Shown in pieces: positions 36,715 to 48,600 of a stretch of 64,000 nucleotides of DNA (position 1 is the first letter of the stretch; each line of letters begins with the position of its first letter). The position numbers and the translations under genes are program-made. A model generated the notes under the pieces. That model was given only the letters and a program-made list of their open reading frames with translations. It searched no databases and was not told where the DNA came from. Source of the DNA: Blastobasis lacticolella (taxonomy: Eukaryota; Arthropoda; Insecta; Lepidoptera; Blastobasidae); assembly GCA_905147135.1 (NCBI GenBank), contig LR990044.1, positions 11,164,122 to 11,228,121 of the forward strand. Reading direction: 5' to 3'.

Positions 36715-37202
36715 ATGCAAGTAAAAATAAAATCAATTTATTGGTTTAGGTAGGTACTTTTAAATTGTAAAAACTGGTATTAAGTAAAATCCAAATGGGC
36801 CAAGTTCTAAGGAGCAACGTCGTCATTAGTTTTACGAGTTAAGGAAATTGCACTGAAAGAATTTTTAAAATCGATTCAACAGTTACGAAAAAATTCGTAA
36901 ATTAGGTACTAATTCCATCTATATGAACAGTGTCTAACCACCTCTATCTTAATTAATATTGTTTTGTGAATGCTATCGTTTTTTTTTAAATGGAAAACTT
37001 TTATTTTGAAACTAGCAAATTATAATACCGAATACCTATTTCAGACGTAGGTTTTTACAATATCAATCAATATTTTCAAATTTTAAAATGTATTTCTAAA
37101 AGAAAAAAATATGTTTCAGTAAGTATTAAGGCTAATAACCTATTTATAAATAATGCAGAGATTATAATTAAAATAAAGCTTATATAATAAAAATAAATGT
37201 TA
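36715..37202. other. Gene-free AT-rich stretch
   Basis: Upstream of gene B. No feature beyond AT-rich sequence is recognised. Confidence 0.4.
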
Positions 37203-37352
37203 AAGTCCAATCTGGTCAGTTGTAGCCGGGTGACGGAGGTCGGATGGCAGTCGCTCCTCTGTAATTACCTGATCTGCCAAATTCTGGATCATTATCAAGG
37301 CAGATCATTGGCCCTCGTGCGTGAAAGCACAACCGGAACATTTATGCCAATA
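37203..37352 (+). repeat. SINE family 2 tail fragment
   Basis: Blocks GTCCAATCTGGTCAG, GATGGCAGTCGCTCC, ACCTGATCTGCCAAATTCTG and a TTTATGCCAATATAAT end match 42230-42395. Confidence 0.75.
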
Positions 37353-37754
37353 TAATTGTCATAATAATAAATCTTTGTTTTTCAAATAGATTTTTTGTTT
37401 TTTTTTTCATTGCTATATTTTCTTGATTCCCCTGGTCACAAAAAAGTAAATTGCTACGGAACCTGTCGGCTACAAGCAATGTCTTTTCGATAAATTAAAT
37501 TTAGCTTTAATTTAAATTTTTATTTTATATTTTGTTTCTTTTTGTTTAATTTTGTATTATGCTTCATTTTTAATTGTAAAAAAATAATTTAAAAAAATTC
37601 GTTGTGTAAAATGTAATCAACTACATACGGTGAATAAGAGAGGTAGGATCATAGCGGGGTATCCCGTTCGATTTGGAGCCGCCCGACTGGGGAAGTACCT
37701 CAACCTTACAGAATACCACAGCTAAACAATACTCTTTTAAATAGTATTGTGTTT

Positions 37755-37975
37755 CTGCCGGTGAGTAAGGTCTCCAGTGCTCTATGGAAGGGGGATTTAA
37801 GGAACCGTGGCTTTGGCAGTGGAGGGGCATTTGCCTTTTTGCTGCCAGAGCAACGTGTTATAGAGGTGAGCAACGCATTCGCGATACTGTTAATGTTGCT
37901 AATGTCTATAGGCAGTGGTGACCACTTTCCATCAGGTCCGCTTGCCTGTGTGCCTACCGTATGACATAAAAAAAA
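37755..37975 (+). mobile_element. LINE 3' tail
   Basis: Contains GTGAGCAACGCATTCGCGAT, GGCAGTGGTGACCACTTTCC and ATCAGGTCCGCTTGCC, then a poly-A end. This is the common lepidopteran LINE tail, also seen at 28330-28515. Confidence 0.6.
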
Positions 37976-39105
37976 CTTTGTTTATTGTTGTAAACCGCAC
38001 TAAAACCTGTTGCATAGTTTAAAAGATCTAAGCGTACATAGATACATATACAGACGGCGGGAAGCGACTTTGTTTTATACTATGTATATATTTTTTACTA
38101 TCCCTGATACAGAAACTATTCTGTATCAGTATGTTATGATTAAAGTGTATTATATCAATAATTGATGCTAACTATTTATATTCATTCATATCATAATGTT
38201 TCGTAGGTATCTATGTGTCTGTATCTCGGCAACAATTGAGGAGGAGGAGTTGTTTAGGTAGGGTATACGAATAAGCCAAATAAGTTCCCTGTTTCATCAA
38301 GACCTATCCATAGTTAGTCAATCAATGAAAAAATAAATTAAATAAACCAAGGCAGCGCTATTAAACTTCCTACTGTACTGAGCCGCTAAGATGTATAATT
38401 TCACCTGCCTTTGCGTGTTCTATTTGGTGTTTGTTCTGAAAAACTGTTTGTCATAATGCCTACAACTACGTTCTGTCATCCAAACATCCATCCATCCATC
38501 CTTACAAACTTTCGCATTAAGATAGAATAGATTAATAGATTTGTATGACTGTCAACATAATGTTTTAAACTATCGCGGTCATTATTACACTGACTCATTA
38601 GTATGATTGTTTGTTCAAAAATAAATAGAAAAGGCAACAAGTTATTTCCCTTTTACGGCACAGCCACTTCCTGATCTTACACATTGGCAGTCCATATTGA
38701 TTTCATCTATTTCTTCTCATCCATTCTTCGCCTTTACAACTAGCTAGTCCACCCTGTCTGTTTCTTAATTTCTCTACATGGCGTGACAATCTTTAACCTA
38801 GTCTGTAAGAGGTTTCTGTGGACATCCGCTCATGGCTGGAAACAAAAACCCAATTCTAAATTGAGGAATTACTGTCTCCTGCAATTCAGGTCATCCTACT
38901 GCAGGAGTCAGGAAATCTGCTTTAATATGAACACCACTGCATTGTTATTTAATATATATCTAGAGATTTGTCTACACTTAAAGGCTGTTATAATTGTTAC
39001 TAGTAATTTTGGGAAATAAATTATTTATTTATTATTATTTAATATATTTATCTCTTTTCGTGACGGCGGCAATGGCGGCGCCACGGCTCATATCTAACGC
39101 TTTTA
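37976..39105. other. Gene-free stretch
   Basis: A family C tail lies at 37976-38090 (CGGCGGGAAGCGAC) and an 11-bp hairpin near 38107-38134. The open frame at 38783-39019 has no motif. Confidence 0.45.
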
Positions 39106-40050
39106 TTTAAACTTTCTTCTTCCTCTTCTTCAACATTTCGCCGGTTACCTTAGCGATGTCGTCGTACCATCTTGCCTTTGGTCTATAGGTCGACAACTTA
39201 ACTGGTATATCGCCTGCGGAAAGTGAGGTAGGTGGGAGGGTGATTTTACGATGATGAACGCGGGGGTGCGGGGCGCGCAGCAGTGTGCATTTACTTCCGC
39301 GAAACGTCACTCGATGACGTTCCTCGGAAAAAGAATGCACACGAGATTATGCCTGAACATGTTCCAAGATATTATATCCCGAGACGAGAAACCTAATGTT
39401 TGCCAATGGCAAATTGTAAAACTAAAGCTCGATTTTTAATTCTGTGCAAAAAAGTCAAGATTTCTTTCTAGGAATAAGCAGTGCCTGTTGTGTCATATTT
39501 GTATGTCTGTAACATAAAGTGACTTAACCGATTTTTTTATTGAATTGAGACATTTCACTGCTGGGGCCATAGGGCATAGGGCCTCCCACAGAGATTTTCA
39601 CAAAGGCTGGTTCTGGCCGTCCGCCGGTACCAGCAACCTTTCATTCAAGTACCGGCGACCAGGTCGACGGTCCATCTTGCCAGAGAGAGGCGTGTCCATT
39701 CAATCCTTTAGGAAACACAATTGCGATGTGATGGTGTGCTTGAGCATGAAAAGGATTTTGTCAATACAAATTTTTAAACTACTTTTTAACGAACATTTTC
39801 GAGCCTCCACCTCAGGATTTATCTACGGCAAATTAACCTCGTGTGCGTTGTTCCGAGCGTTCTTATCAAAATAACCAACCGCGCTGTGCGGAGTCCGCGG
39901 GCGGCGCACTGAAAAACGTCGCTTGAGCTCCCTGCCCCGCGCCCCCGCACTCAGCCCCGAAACGTCACATGAGGTCACTCATTCTACCTCCCGTACCCCG
40001 CAGGCGATACACCAGTTAAGTTGTCGATCTATACCAGACTTTCTTGTATT
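39106..40050. mobile_element. Inverted pair of RTE-like LINE 3' fragments
   Basis: GACAACTTAACTGGTATATC at 39189 (+) recurs as its reverse complement near 40013-40025, each adjoining GC-rich GCGGGGGTGCGGGGCG-like sequence. The minus-strand frame at 39107-39340 ends in RPKARWYDDIAKVTGE, an RTE C-terminus. A further plus-strand fragment lies at 39560-39690. Confidence 0.55.
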
Positions 40051-40058
40051 TGTGCTTG

Positions 40059-40930
40059 CAGTGGCGTGCACACGGTTTTTAGACAGGGTAGGCAGAAATT
40101 ATTAAAAGCTTAAGCAGTAATTATTATTTAATTTGATTCGTCGTCATATTCGTCGTTAAATAATGATGTAGTGTAAGTTTGATGCTGCCGTAGAAATGGT
40201 GCATATGTACGGTGTAATTCAAGACAGTTTTATTTTTTGATAATAAAATACACGGGAAACAAAACAACTAAACCGATTGCACTTGATTTTTTCTCCGAAA
40301 GGTAGTTTTGAGAACGCGTTATTGTTTATTTTCTCTATTTAAACACCACCAGTTATAAATTTTTCACACTAATAACTGCTTTCATAAATTAGGGGCCACC
40401 CGCAACTCTATTATTTACAATTACAGTATAAATATACGACAAAAGGTAATTGTATAATTCAAATTAGCGCTATACTTCAGACATACTTTATTCAGTTACA
40501 ATAACCATAAACTTCGGTTCGGAAGACTTCGGTCATTGACGTAATTTTTCGTGCAAAAAGACATTGCCTATTCTGTGCGGTTGTGTGCGTGATTTGTGGC
40601 ATTGTGTGGCACGTATTAATAGGAATGCACACCAATGCGGATAAATAGACAGCAAGGCACACATAGACATATTAAGGCACGAATAGTTTGTGTCTTTCCC
40701 GTTGCGCGCTCATAGCGGCGCTAGTATAGCGCGGTATAGTGCAACGATACATTACATAGGTAACACCGATATCCGGTGGTGCTGTTTTGTAAATAGGACA
40801 AATCGAACACCGACAATTAAGAATAATTAGTAGAGTAGCAATTACTCGTAGAAAATTATAAATTATTGTTATCAGAACAGAATGCTAGGGTAGGCAGTGT
40901 ATTTTTGTCTTTATGAAGTGCACGCCACTG
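40059..40930. mobile_element. hAT-like non-autonomous element, 872 bp
   Basis: The left end CAGTGGCGTGCAC and right end GTGCACGCCACTG are perfect 13-bp inverted repeats. The flanking octamers TGTGCTTG (40051-40058) and TGTTCTTG (40931-40938) agree at 7 of 8 bases, fitting an aged hAT target duplication. No transposase frame was found. LINE sequence lies on both sides. Confidence 0.8.
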
Positions 40931-40938
40931 TGTTCTTG

Positions 40939-41580
40939 GCCGCCACAAAGTAAATTTTTGACTCCAGCGTCCATCCGAGCACCTCATTAGATGACCAGCC
41001 CACTGCCACTTCAATCTGGCAACCCTATTCCCCACATCTGTTACACCGGTCCGCCTACGTATCTCGGTGTTTTAATACGATCCCTTTGGGATATCCGTAG
41101 CATAGCCCTCTCCATTGCTCTCTGCGCAACCTTCAGCTTTCGCATCGTGCCATCTGTGAGTTTCCACGTCTCACAGCTATAGGTCAGCCTTAGTAAAATG
41201 TATTGATCGAACGCACATGTTTTTAAATGCTGTGGCATGTTAGATTTAAAAATTGCCGCCATTTGCCCGAAATTGGCCCATCCCAAGCTGATTCCGCGCT
41301 TAATGTCGTCACTATTGTCGCCGTCCATATTTATTACTTGACCCAGGTACAGGTACTCAGTGACTACATCCAAGGGAATTTCTTCAATTTGAACTTGAGG
41401 TGATATTGTCCTATTAGTCATTACCTTTGTTGTTGATAGGTTCATGTTCAAACCGACCCTCTGACATGCTTCCTGCCTGCCATAATGTTTGCGGGGTTTG
41501 TGCTTTTTAAGTGCGGCAACCCCATTCGTCGGGAAAGCCGATTCACCAGAGCCTCTTCTGTCTGCCAGCAGAAAGACCAC
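40939..41580 (-). mobile_element. RTE-like LINE ORF2 fragment
   Basis: A frame of 179 codons (41041-41580), continuing past a stop, includes EYLYLGQVINMDGD, KRGISLGWANFGQM, LRLTYSCETWKLTD and then KWQWAGHLMR. These are the thumb and C-terminal parts of an RTE/BovB-like reverse transcriptase. It lacks the catalytic FADD region, so it is 5' truncated. Confidence 0.85.
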
Positions 41581-42042
41581 TTGCTGGTGAAGGTAGCTTG
41601 GGCCCCTGAGATGGTGGTGAGGCCCGATAACCTCCCATAATGTTGTTAGGTATAGTTATCAAATATACGCTCAGCTCTTTAGCTATTGTAAATGTACTGG
41701 TAATTCGATCTACCTTGGTTTGCTAAAAAAACTTAATTGGATCTTTGTACTGCACCAGAGATTTTTGTTCCTGGTTTGTAATTTATCTGGCAATTTTTTA
41801 GATGTTTTCAGTCTAAATGCTGCCCCGGGATATAATCAAAATCGGTTCAGTAGTGTCCGTATGATGCATGGTGAATAAAAACCTGCCTGTTCATCTATCA
41901 ATAATAGACAAGGGCAGCGACACACTAAATCATGGTTGGTACCATAACTAGAATCTTTAAGTGCGTCCGGGCTCACAGCACACTCTATTATCAGTTCACC
42001 TGCTTTACATTTATATTCAGTATCTGAGATGTATAACTATGC
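41581..42042. other. Gene-free stretch
   Basis: A short repeat with GCTTGGGCCCCTGAGATGG at 41590-41640 is shared with 16965-17010. Nothing else is recognised. Confidence 0.4.
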
Positions 42043-42395
42043 GAACGTTGGTGGCCTAATGGTTAAGGGGTAAGACACGTACCCCGAGGTACCGGGTTCG
42101 AACAGCAGTGCCGCTATGTACCAATGCTCTTTATAAATTATATAAATTAGTTGAACACTGACCAGTGTCCTTGCGGTGAGGGAAACACCGTGATGATATC
42201 CGCACGTTCAAGGCCCTGAATGTCGAACCATAATCCAATCTGGTCAGGTTCCCCTGTTAACAGTGTCACGGTGGTCAGATGGCAGTCGCTCCACTATAAT
42301 CGCCTGATCTGCCAAATCATGGATCAAGACGGACCCCGGGCTCTTGCGCGCGAGACCACAAACGGAACATTATAGGCAAGATGACCATCCGAGAT
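42043..42395 (+). mobile_element. tRNA-derived SINE family 2, near full length
   Basis: The head has GTTGGTGGCCTAATGGTTAA (A box) and GGTACCGGGTTCGAAC (B box). The body contains GAACACTGACCAGTGTCC, CCAATCTGGTCAGGTTC and CCTGATCTGCCAAATCATGG, and the tail AGGCAAGATGACCATCC. Other copies lie at 49221-49299, 63771-64000 and as tails at 1568, 26283 and 37203. Confidence 0.8.
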
Positions 42396-43593
42396 GTATG
42401 CATTGCATTTTAAACATATACATTTTAAATTCTCATTGAAGGATCGATATTTTGTTTATGTTCAGAGGCCCAGGCAGATGTAGTCGCCATCAACAGATAG
42501 TATATAATAATAATATGGATAATCGGCTGTCAATCAGCACGCTCATGTTTTATCATCGCCACAGAAACCATAACCACATCGCCGGTCCTCTGGTTTTATT
42601 CGTCATTGCTGGGGGCCTATTTGCTAACTCACTGGAAAACTGAATTTGTCATATAAAAATCTTACACTACTCTTATTTTGCAGTCGCTACGGCCAGTGGC
42701 CAATGTAGATGACGTAGTGTAGAATTATTTAATGTAAAATTCAGTTTGCAATTGACTTAGACAATAGTCCACCCGTCATGCTACTACATATATGAACTAG
42801 TGTTGGACGAACTTTCAGTTTTGGCTCTAAATTGGAGTTTATATAGAAAATGAAATAATAATTATATAATAATAATAATATGTCTCAGTACCCTGTCACG
42901 ACTATTTTTGAAATCTAATTTACTTTCGGCATACCATTATCTCACAAACCGCTCAACCAAGCCTAGCAAACCAGGTCACAGGTAGTAGAGTCACTCGGCG
43001 CCCTTCCACCAACAGTAGGTACTAATAATTTTAATACCTTTACGTCAGTAATTTGGGCCGAATATTTTCTTAGTTAAAACCTAAATATCTTCGGAACTAC
43101 AAGTCAGTTTGCGAAAATATAAAGTGCCTTGTGATTTTCAGAATTAAATCTCTTTTATAGCACTAAACACAACACTTTCATATTATTGTGTGTACCAGAA
43201 GCTCTTACAAAATATTATAACACCATTCACTTAGTGTAATGAGTAATAATTTGACGAATTTGACGACACACAAGCGCGAGGAAAGAACCTGGGTTCGAAC
43301 TTGTACCCAAGATAGTGAAGGTACGAAATGTCGGCCTGTTGTTGTACTGTCCGCAATTTTGATTGCAAAAATTTCACAAGTCCCTTGTTGGTGTTTTGTG
43401 TTTGTGGCAATGTGCGTGTTTCATATTTTGCGTAATTAATTGTAAAAAGTCGCATTACGCAATAAAATCCCGAGTTGTTGTTTTGCGCTGGTGGTATTGT
43501 GCGCCTAATCCGGTCCATCGTTTGAGACTAAAATCAAGGAAATCGGCCGAGAACTCAGAAAATAGCAATGATTACACATTGAATGATTAGCAT
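42396..43593. other. Gene-free stretch
   Basis: Several overlapping open frames on both strands (for example 43231-43518) lack motifs and splice sites. A short (ATA)n run is near 42866. Confidence 0.4.
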
Positions 43594-43838
43594 GATGACG
43601 ACCTGAGTGGTTCAATGGCCGGTCTGCAACGCAAGAGGTCCCGGGTTCGATTCCCGGCCGGGCAGAAATTGAAATGATGAATTTTAATTTTTGTTACGGG
43701 TCTGGGTGTTCTATGTAAAACACCCAGTACAATATGGGTCAGTTATCTAGACCCATAGTACAAGCTTTGCTTAGTTTGGGGCTAGATGGCGCTGTGTGAA
43801 TTTGTCCACGAATATTTATTTTATTTATTTATTTTATT
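43594..43838 (+). mobile_element. tRNA-derived SINE family 1, best copy
   Basis: A box TGGTTCAATGGCCGG and B box GGTTCGATTCC (43644-43654), then GAAATGATGAATTTTAATTT, GATGGCGCTGTGTGAATTTG and a (TATT)n tail. The promoter boxes are intact. Confidence 0.88.
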
Positions 43839-43879
43839 AGAAGATCCCCCAACTAACCTAATCGAGCTTACCGCTAGCT

Positions 43880-44275
43880 TCAAACTGTTATGACTAGAAA
43901 GTGATAACAATTGTTAGTCATAGAAGACTAGTTTCTAAAGAGTAATGATAGTATTCGTCGAGATTTACATTTAGGATGACAGCTGTTAAACTTAAAATAA
44001 TTATAACTCGGAATCTAAAGGTCCTAGAACACTAGTTGCTAAAGGAAAATGATAGCACTCCCCGAGATCTACATTTCGGATGACAGCTGTCAAACTTAAA
44101 ATATTTATAAGTCGGAAACTAGTGGCCCTAGAACACTGGTTGCTATAGGGAAATGATAGTACTCGTCGAGATCTACATATCGGATGACAGCTGTCTAACG
44201 TGAAAAGTGTAATAACTTGAAAACTATTGATCTCAGAACTCTTGTTCCTGAAGAGTAATGATAGATCTGTGCCAT
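43880..44275. repeat. 104-bp tandem repeat, about 3.5 copies
   Basis: The block GAGAT(T/C)TACAT, then CGGATGACAGCTGTC, recurs at about 43961, 44065 and 44169, exactly 104 bp apart. Each unit also has AATGATAGTACTCGTCGAG and CTAGAACACTGGTTGCTA. Confidence 0.9.
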
Positions 44276-44354
44276 TCTGACCATGATTCCATGTCTACAG
44301 GAATGTAATAAAAAATAACAATATATTTAATGTATAACATACGAAGTATGTGTA

Positions 44355-44745
44355 GGGTCATCATCATAAGTGATAAAATGAGAAGTAATGTGATAAAAGT
44401 TCGTAAGGATGATGTGAAGTCTAGGATTGAAAGAGGTATGCTGAGATGATTTTGACACGTGGAGAAAATGAAAGAAAAACAGCTTACGAATGGTATCTAT
44501 CGTATCAATGGGAAAGGAAGGGGCGAAAGAGCGCCCAAGAAGGTCATTATACTCATCAAATAAATGACCAGCTCCAATAAGGGCAGGTCTAGAGTACCCT
44601 CAACCGGCGTAAATGCATGAAAAGAAGTATGAATGTGGAAGAGGCAAAAGAGGTGTGTTAGGATCGTAGTTTGGGGCACTCGATAGTCTCTGCCTACCCC
44701 TATGGGACACGGGCGTGAGTGTTGTATGTAATGTATGAATGTAAT
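44355..44745 (+). mobile_element. Decayed LINE tail
   Basis: The broken translation reads SRIERGMLR, FGHVERMKEKQLTN, then SMNVEEAKEVC and SIVSAYPYGTRA. This is a non-LTR ORF2 C-terminus. The same SAYP tail is in the duplicated block at 27075-27323 and at 8726-8790. Confidence 0.65.
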
Positions 44746-45056
44746 AATAGAACCTATACATATATATTTAGGTTTGCTTAATTCAAATTAAAAAGCATTT
44801 GGGACCTATTTTCTTATCAGAAATACCTTATTTTCAGTAATTCAGTTTTATTGCATAATCAAGTACATTGACTACTACACCATATTTACTTGACTACTAC
44901 ACTACATCTTACATATGTATACCGGGTCACAGCTTTCTAGTTTTTACCTTCAATTAAACAAAAACTGGAACATCCCTAGGAGAGTGAGTATCGTTGCATG
45001 TCGTTAGGATGACGTTAGACTTGTGCGCAGACTAAATATATTCTTTTTTTCTCACA

Positions 45057-45179
45057 CGCGACATGCTTTCGACGTGTAGGATGCATGTATCCGACGTGTT
45101 GCGTGTCGTGCCGTGTGCGGACTACAGTTGTACGCGACACGTCGGACACATGCATCCTACATGTCGGATGCATGTCGCG
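45057..45179. repeat. Imperfect palindrome, about 48-bp arms
   Basis: The left arm 45057-45104 and right arm 45132-45179 are reverse complements with a handful of mismatches. Both are built of CGACGTGT, GATGCATGTATCCGACGTG and CGCGACATGC words. It could be the core of a MITE. Confidence 0.75.
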
Positions 45180-45262
45180 TCATGTGCGAACTGCCATACC
45201 TGACCTTTTGCAAGGCAGAATGTACGATTTTCCTATATATATTTGTGGAGTAAGAAACGCCG

Positions 45263-45268
45263 TTTATT
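45263..45268 (-). terminator. Polyadenylation signal of DNase II-like gene A
   Basis: AATAAATAAA on the minus strand lies within 15 bp after the TAA stop, implying a very short 3' UTR unless a later signal is used. Confidence 0.5.
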
Positions 45269-45271
45269 TAT

Positions 45272-45605
45272 TTAACGTCTTTTAATCTCTTTTAAATGCA
45301 GCGTCGGACCATATGCACGGGGCTGACAAACAGGGTCGCTGCCTTTTAGATTGTTGAAACTGAACCAGATTTCCAAGCTGTCTAGACAAAGTAGAGTGCC
45401 TCCTCTCTCCGATAAATCGTTACTGTCCATTGTGCCAACACAGCTCCAGAACTGAACGGGCCCTGATCCCTTCTTCTGATAGTGCGCTGCGGTGCTGACG
45501 GCAAATTTGGCATTATCTTTCTTAGGATTTATGTATTGGATGTCAAATCTGTCATCTGTTCTGTTCAACGAGTACTTCAGCGATATCATGTCAATAGAAC
45601 GGACA
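45272..45605 (-). CDS. Gene A exon 6 (terminal)
   Basis: Encodes residues 266-376: KKDNAKFAVSTAAHYQKKG, FWSCVGTMDS, ERGGTLLCLD and the basic tail. The acceptor is GATTTCAG and the stop TAA at 45274-45272. Confidence 0.9.
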
Positions 45606-48600
45606 CTGAAATCAAATATCTAATTACAAAGTACATATCTAGGTAGGGGACGACTGTGTGGTTGCAAAGGAATTTTCTCCCCGAGTTCTTCAAGAAAGAG
45701 CGTGAAAAGGTTTTTATGGGGTCGACAACGCGTGGGTGATGCCCCTGGTATTGCAAACGTCCATAGGCTGCGGTGACTGCTTACCACAAGGCAGACCGCA
45801 AGCTTGTTTGCCACCTTAGTGGTATAAAAGAAGGGGGAGGGCGGAGTTCAACGTTCTGATTTTTTAAGTTATATTTCGATTGCAATCAAAACCATATCGA
45901 AGTCTGTTTAGTAGTTTATTAAAACTCCTTATGCCGACTTATCAGGCTGCTGCTGTACCCTATGGTAGTATACTGCCATAAACACATTTAAGAAATTACT
46001 CTGAAATTATATCTTTCCGCCTTTAAAAAACCGCCAGGAAGTCGGGCTAGTAGTTTTCGAGGTAAATTGCAACAGATATACATACAAACAAACACACAAC
46101 TTCTAACACCAAACGCATATACCTTTGTTGCGTTCAATCCATCTTGGGTAAAAATATGTTTTGGCATAATCGGTAAATCGACGAGCGACATTATGATTAA
46201 TATTAGAGTGCCACAAACTTATTTGATCCGGTGGCCAATGCTGGAACTAAGTAACGCCATGTTGAATTGTCATGTCAATGTCAACAACAGCGACGCTGCA
46301 GATAAGTTTGTGACAAATTAATATGAATCATATTATGAAACGCTAATGTGGCCTTTTAGACCAGGGGGTCTAAAAGGCCACATTACTCAAAGATTTAAAA
46401 GATATATAGACAAAAAGAAAAGAGGTTTAGCGTAGCAAGTGGTACGGTGATCATGTGATCTCTACTCTACCTGCCTCTGAGGGAAAGAGGTAGGTAGATA
46501 CAGTAGGATACCTCTACTATTGTTGTTAGTATTGTTGTTAACTACAATTTACTGAATATAGCCAGAATTTAATAACTTTTCAGTATTACAATTTCGTGAC
46601 TACACGAGGTTTGTAATCTTTATCCGCTGCACTATAGAGTAATATACTTGCTTCGCAAGAAGATCAGCGTACCTCGTATTTTGACCTGTGAACCTACCCA
46701 TAGTTATCTTTGCAAAACGATCCTCTGTTTTGTCCGTACACGTCCAGGATAATACCTTTCTGCCTGGCAAAGAACTTGTAAAGGCAATACCGGTCGCCTG
46801 GCCTGCGCACCCACAGCTGCCCATGGACGGTTTTGAACCTGGTCACAAAGTCCAGTACTGATGGAACCCTGGGAAAATGAGGGTACCAATAAAATAAATA
46901 AATATGCTTGGACAATTCACACAGCGCCATCTAGCCCCGAAGTAAGCAAAGCTTGGGTTCAAATGCATTGAAAAACCTACTATTTTGAAACTTATAAACT
47001 TATTGCGTGAAATAAATGTTATATTGCACACGTTCGTGAACTCCACGCCAACGAAATGAAAATGCTGCAGTGGATGTGCGGAGATACGCGACTCGATGGA
47101 GTACGTAACGATCATCCGTGGCAGCCTTGGCGTGAGGGATGGCGCAGATAAGATCGAGGAGGCTCGTCTGCACTGGTTTGGTCACGTGTTGTGTAAGCCT
47201 CAGGGATATGTGGGAAATAGGTGTCCGAACCTGCCGGTATCAGGAAAGAGGCCCCGTGGGCGACCCAAGAAGCGATGGGACAAGAAGGATTGATATCGTT
47301 GCGTCGAATGCGAGCGCCAACGGCTAACGACGAGAGGATGCCGAAGACCAGGCGAAGTAGAGAAGATTGAGTAGGAAAGCGGACCCTGGAAGAGACCGGG
47401 ATAAGCGCTAGGACGTTGATGACGATGAACGTTTTATTATATTTACTTATTCTAAGACTAGCCTTAGGGATCCTGCTGGCACCACATTGGTGTCGCACGA
47501 CTACCGTTTTTTGGTTTCCCCTGACACGGATCTAATAGTAATATTAGGCGGGTATAAGTAGGTAAACTTGGCTATGTTACTTGTATTTGACGATTGAGCT
47601 AAGCCGCGCTGAGCTACCTCCACGTTAGTGGGAACACAGGGTTTGCCAGGGTCCTCCGCCTGAGCGGTTTGGAGATCGCCGTGTTGTTTATGTATTATCA
47701 ATAGAAAAAGCTGCACCCCATTACCATTTTCTGGATTACGGAAGTCCTAGCTAGGACCTAGGAGGCAAGGAAACTAGCTGGTCTGTCAATGAAATGGGTT
47801 TAATTTACGCCACACAGTGACAAACCAGCAGACAGACCACATGATGGAAAGTAATTAACGCTTTATAACATCTGCTATTAATGCACTTAGTGTCAGTAAT
47901 AAAAATGAAGAGTCGTAGACGCGTTCTCACTGTGAGGTCTGTAATTGTGCTAGTTCTTCTATCCTTAAAAACGGAACTCAACAATGCAAAAAATGTGCTA
48001 AATAAGCGGGGTTGTACCTAGAGATGTAACGGATATCCGGCCACTATCCGGTATCCGGCCTATCCGGCCATAATTTACTATCCGGCCGGATACCGGATAA
48101 TGCGTTAATATCCGGTCGGATACCGGATAGTAAAAAATTTATAAAAAGCCCAAAAAAGTGATTTTGCTCATCGGAAATATATACCCTTCTGTAGCAGTCG
48201 AGTAAAAAGTCGTATCAAAACGTTTAAAAACCATAAATATTTATCAAAGAACTATTGATTATGTCGGCATCGGCACCTATTCTACTCGTATCGTTCATTT
48301 GGTAGATTAGCAAAAAAAATTAATAGTTTTCTGGTCTCTTCTTTTTGCACTATGCCTTTTCCATTAGCTGGAGTCAGCTCTCCTTGTCTGCTTCCTCCAT
48401 TTCTTTCTATTTTGAGCAGTAGCAGCGTCAATAATATTGTCCTTCAGGTCCCGTTGGTCCGCCGTCAGCCAGGTGGCGTGTGGGTGTCTTCCGCGTCAGC
48501 GAGTCGTCGTCGCCAAATTTAGGGCTACTTGCACTAAGGTGATATTTGGGGCGGCGGAGCACATGCTCACACAATCGCATTGAGCCTTCTTAAATTTTCT

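Noticed and set aside
41041..41580. 179-codon minus-strand open frame as a host gene
   Set aside because: YLYLGQ, SCETW and the following RPRT region mark it as an RTE-like LINE fragment.
43594..43665. tRNA gene at the head of the SINE
   Set aside because: A and B boxes are present but the acceptor and anticodon stems do not pair, and the body matches other SINE copies.
43880..44275. CRISPR-like array
   Set aside because: The whole 104-bp unit repeats without unique spacers, in a eukaryotic context.
47112..47498. 128-codon minus-strand open frame
   Set aside because: Antisense shadow of a plus-strand LINE C-terminus.
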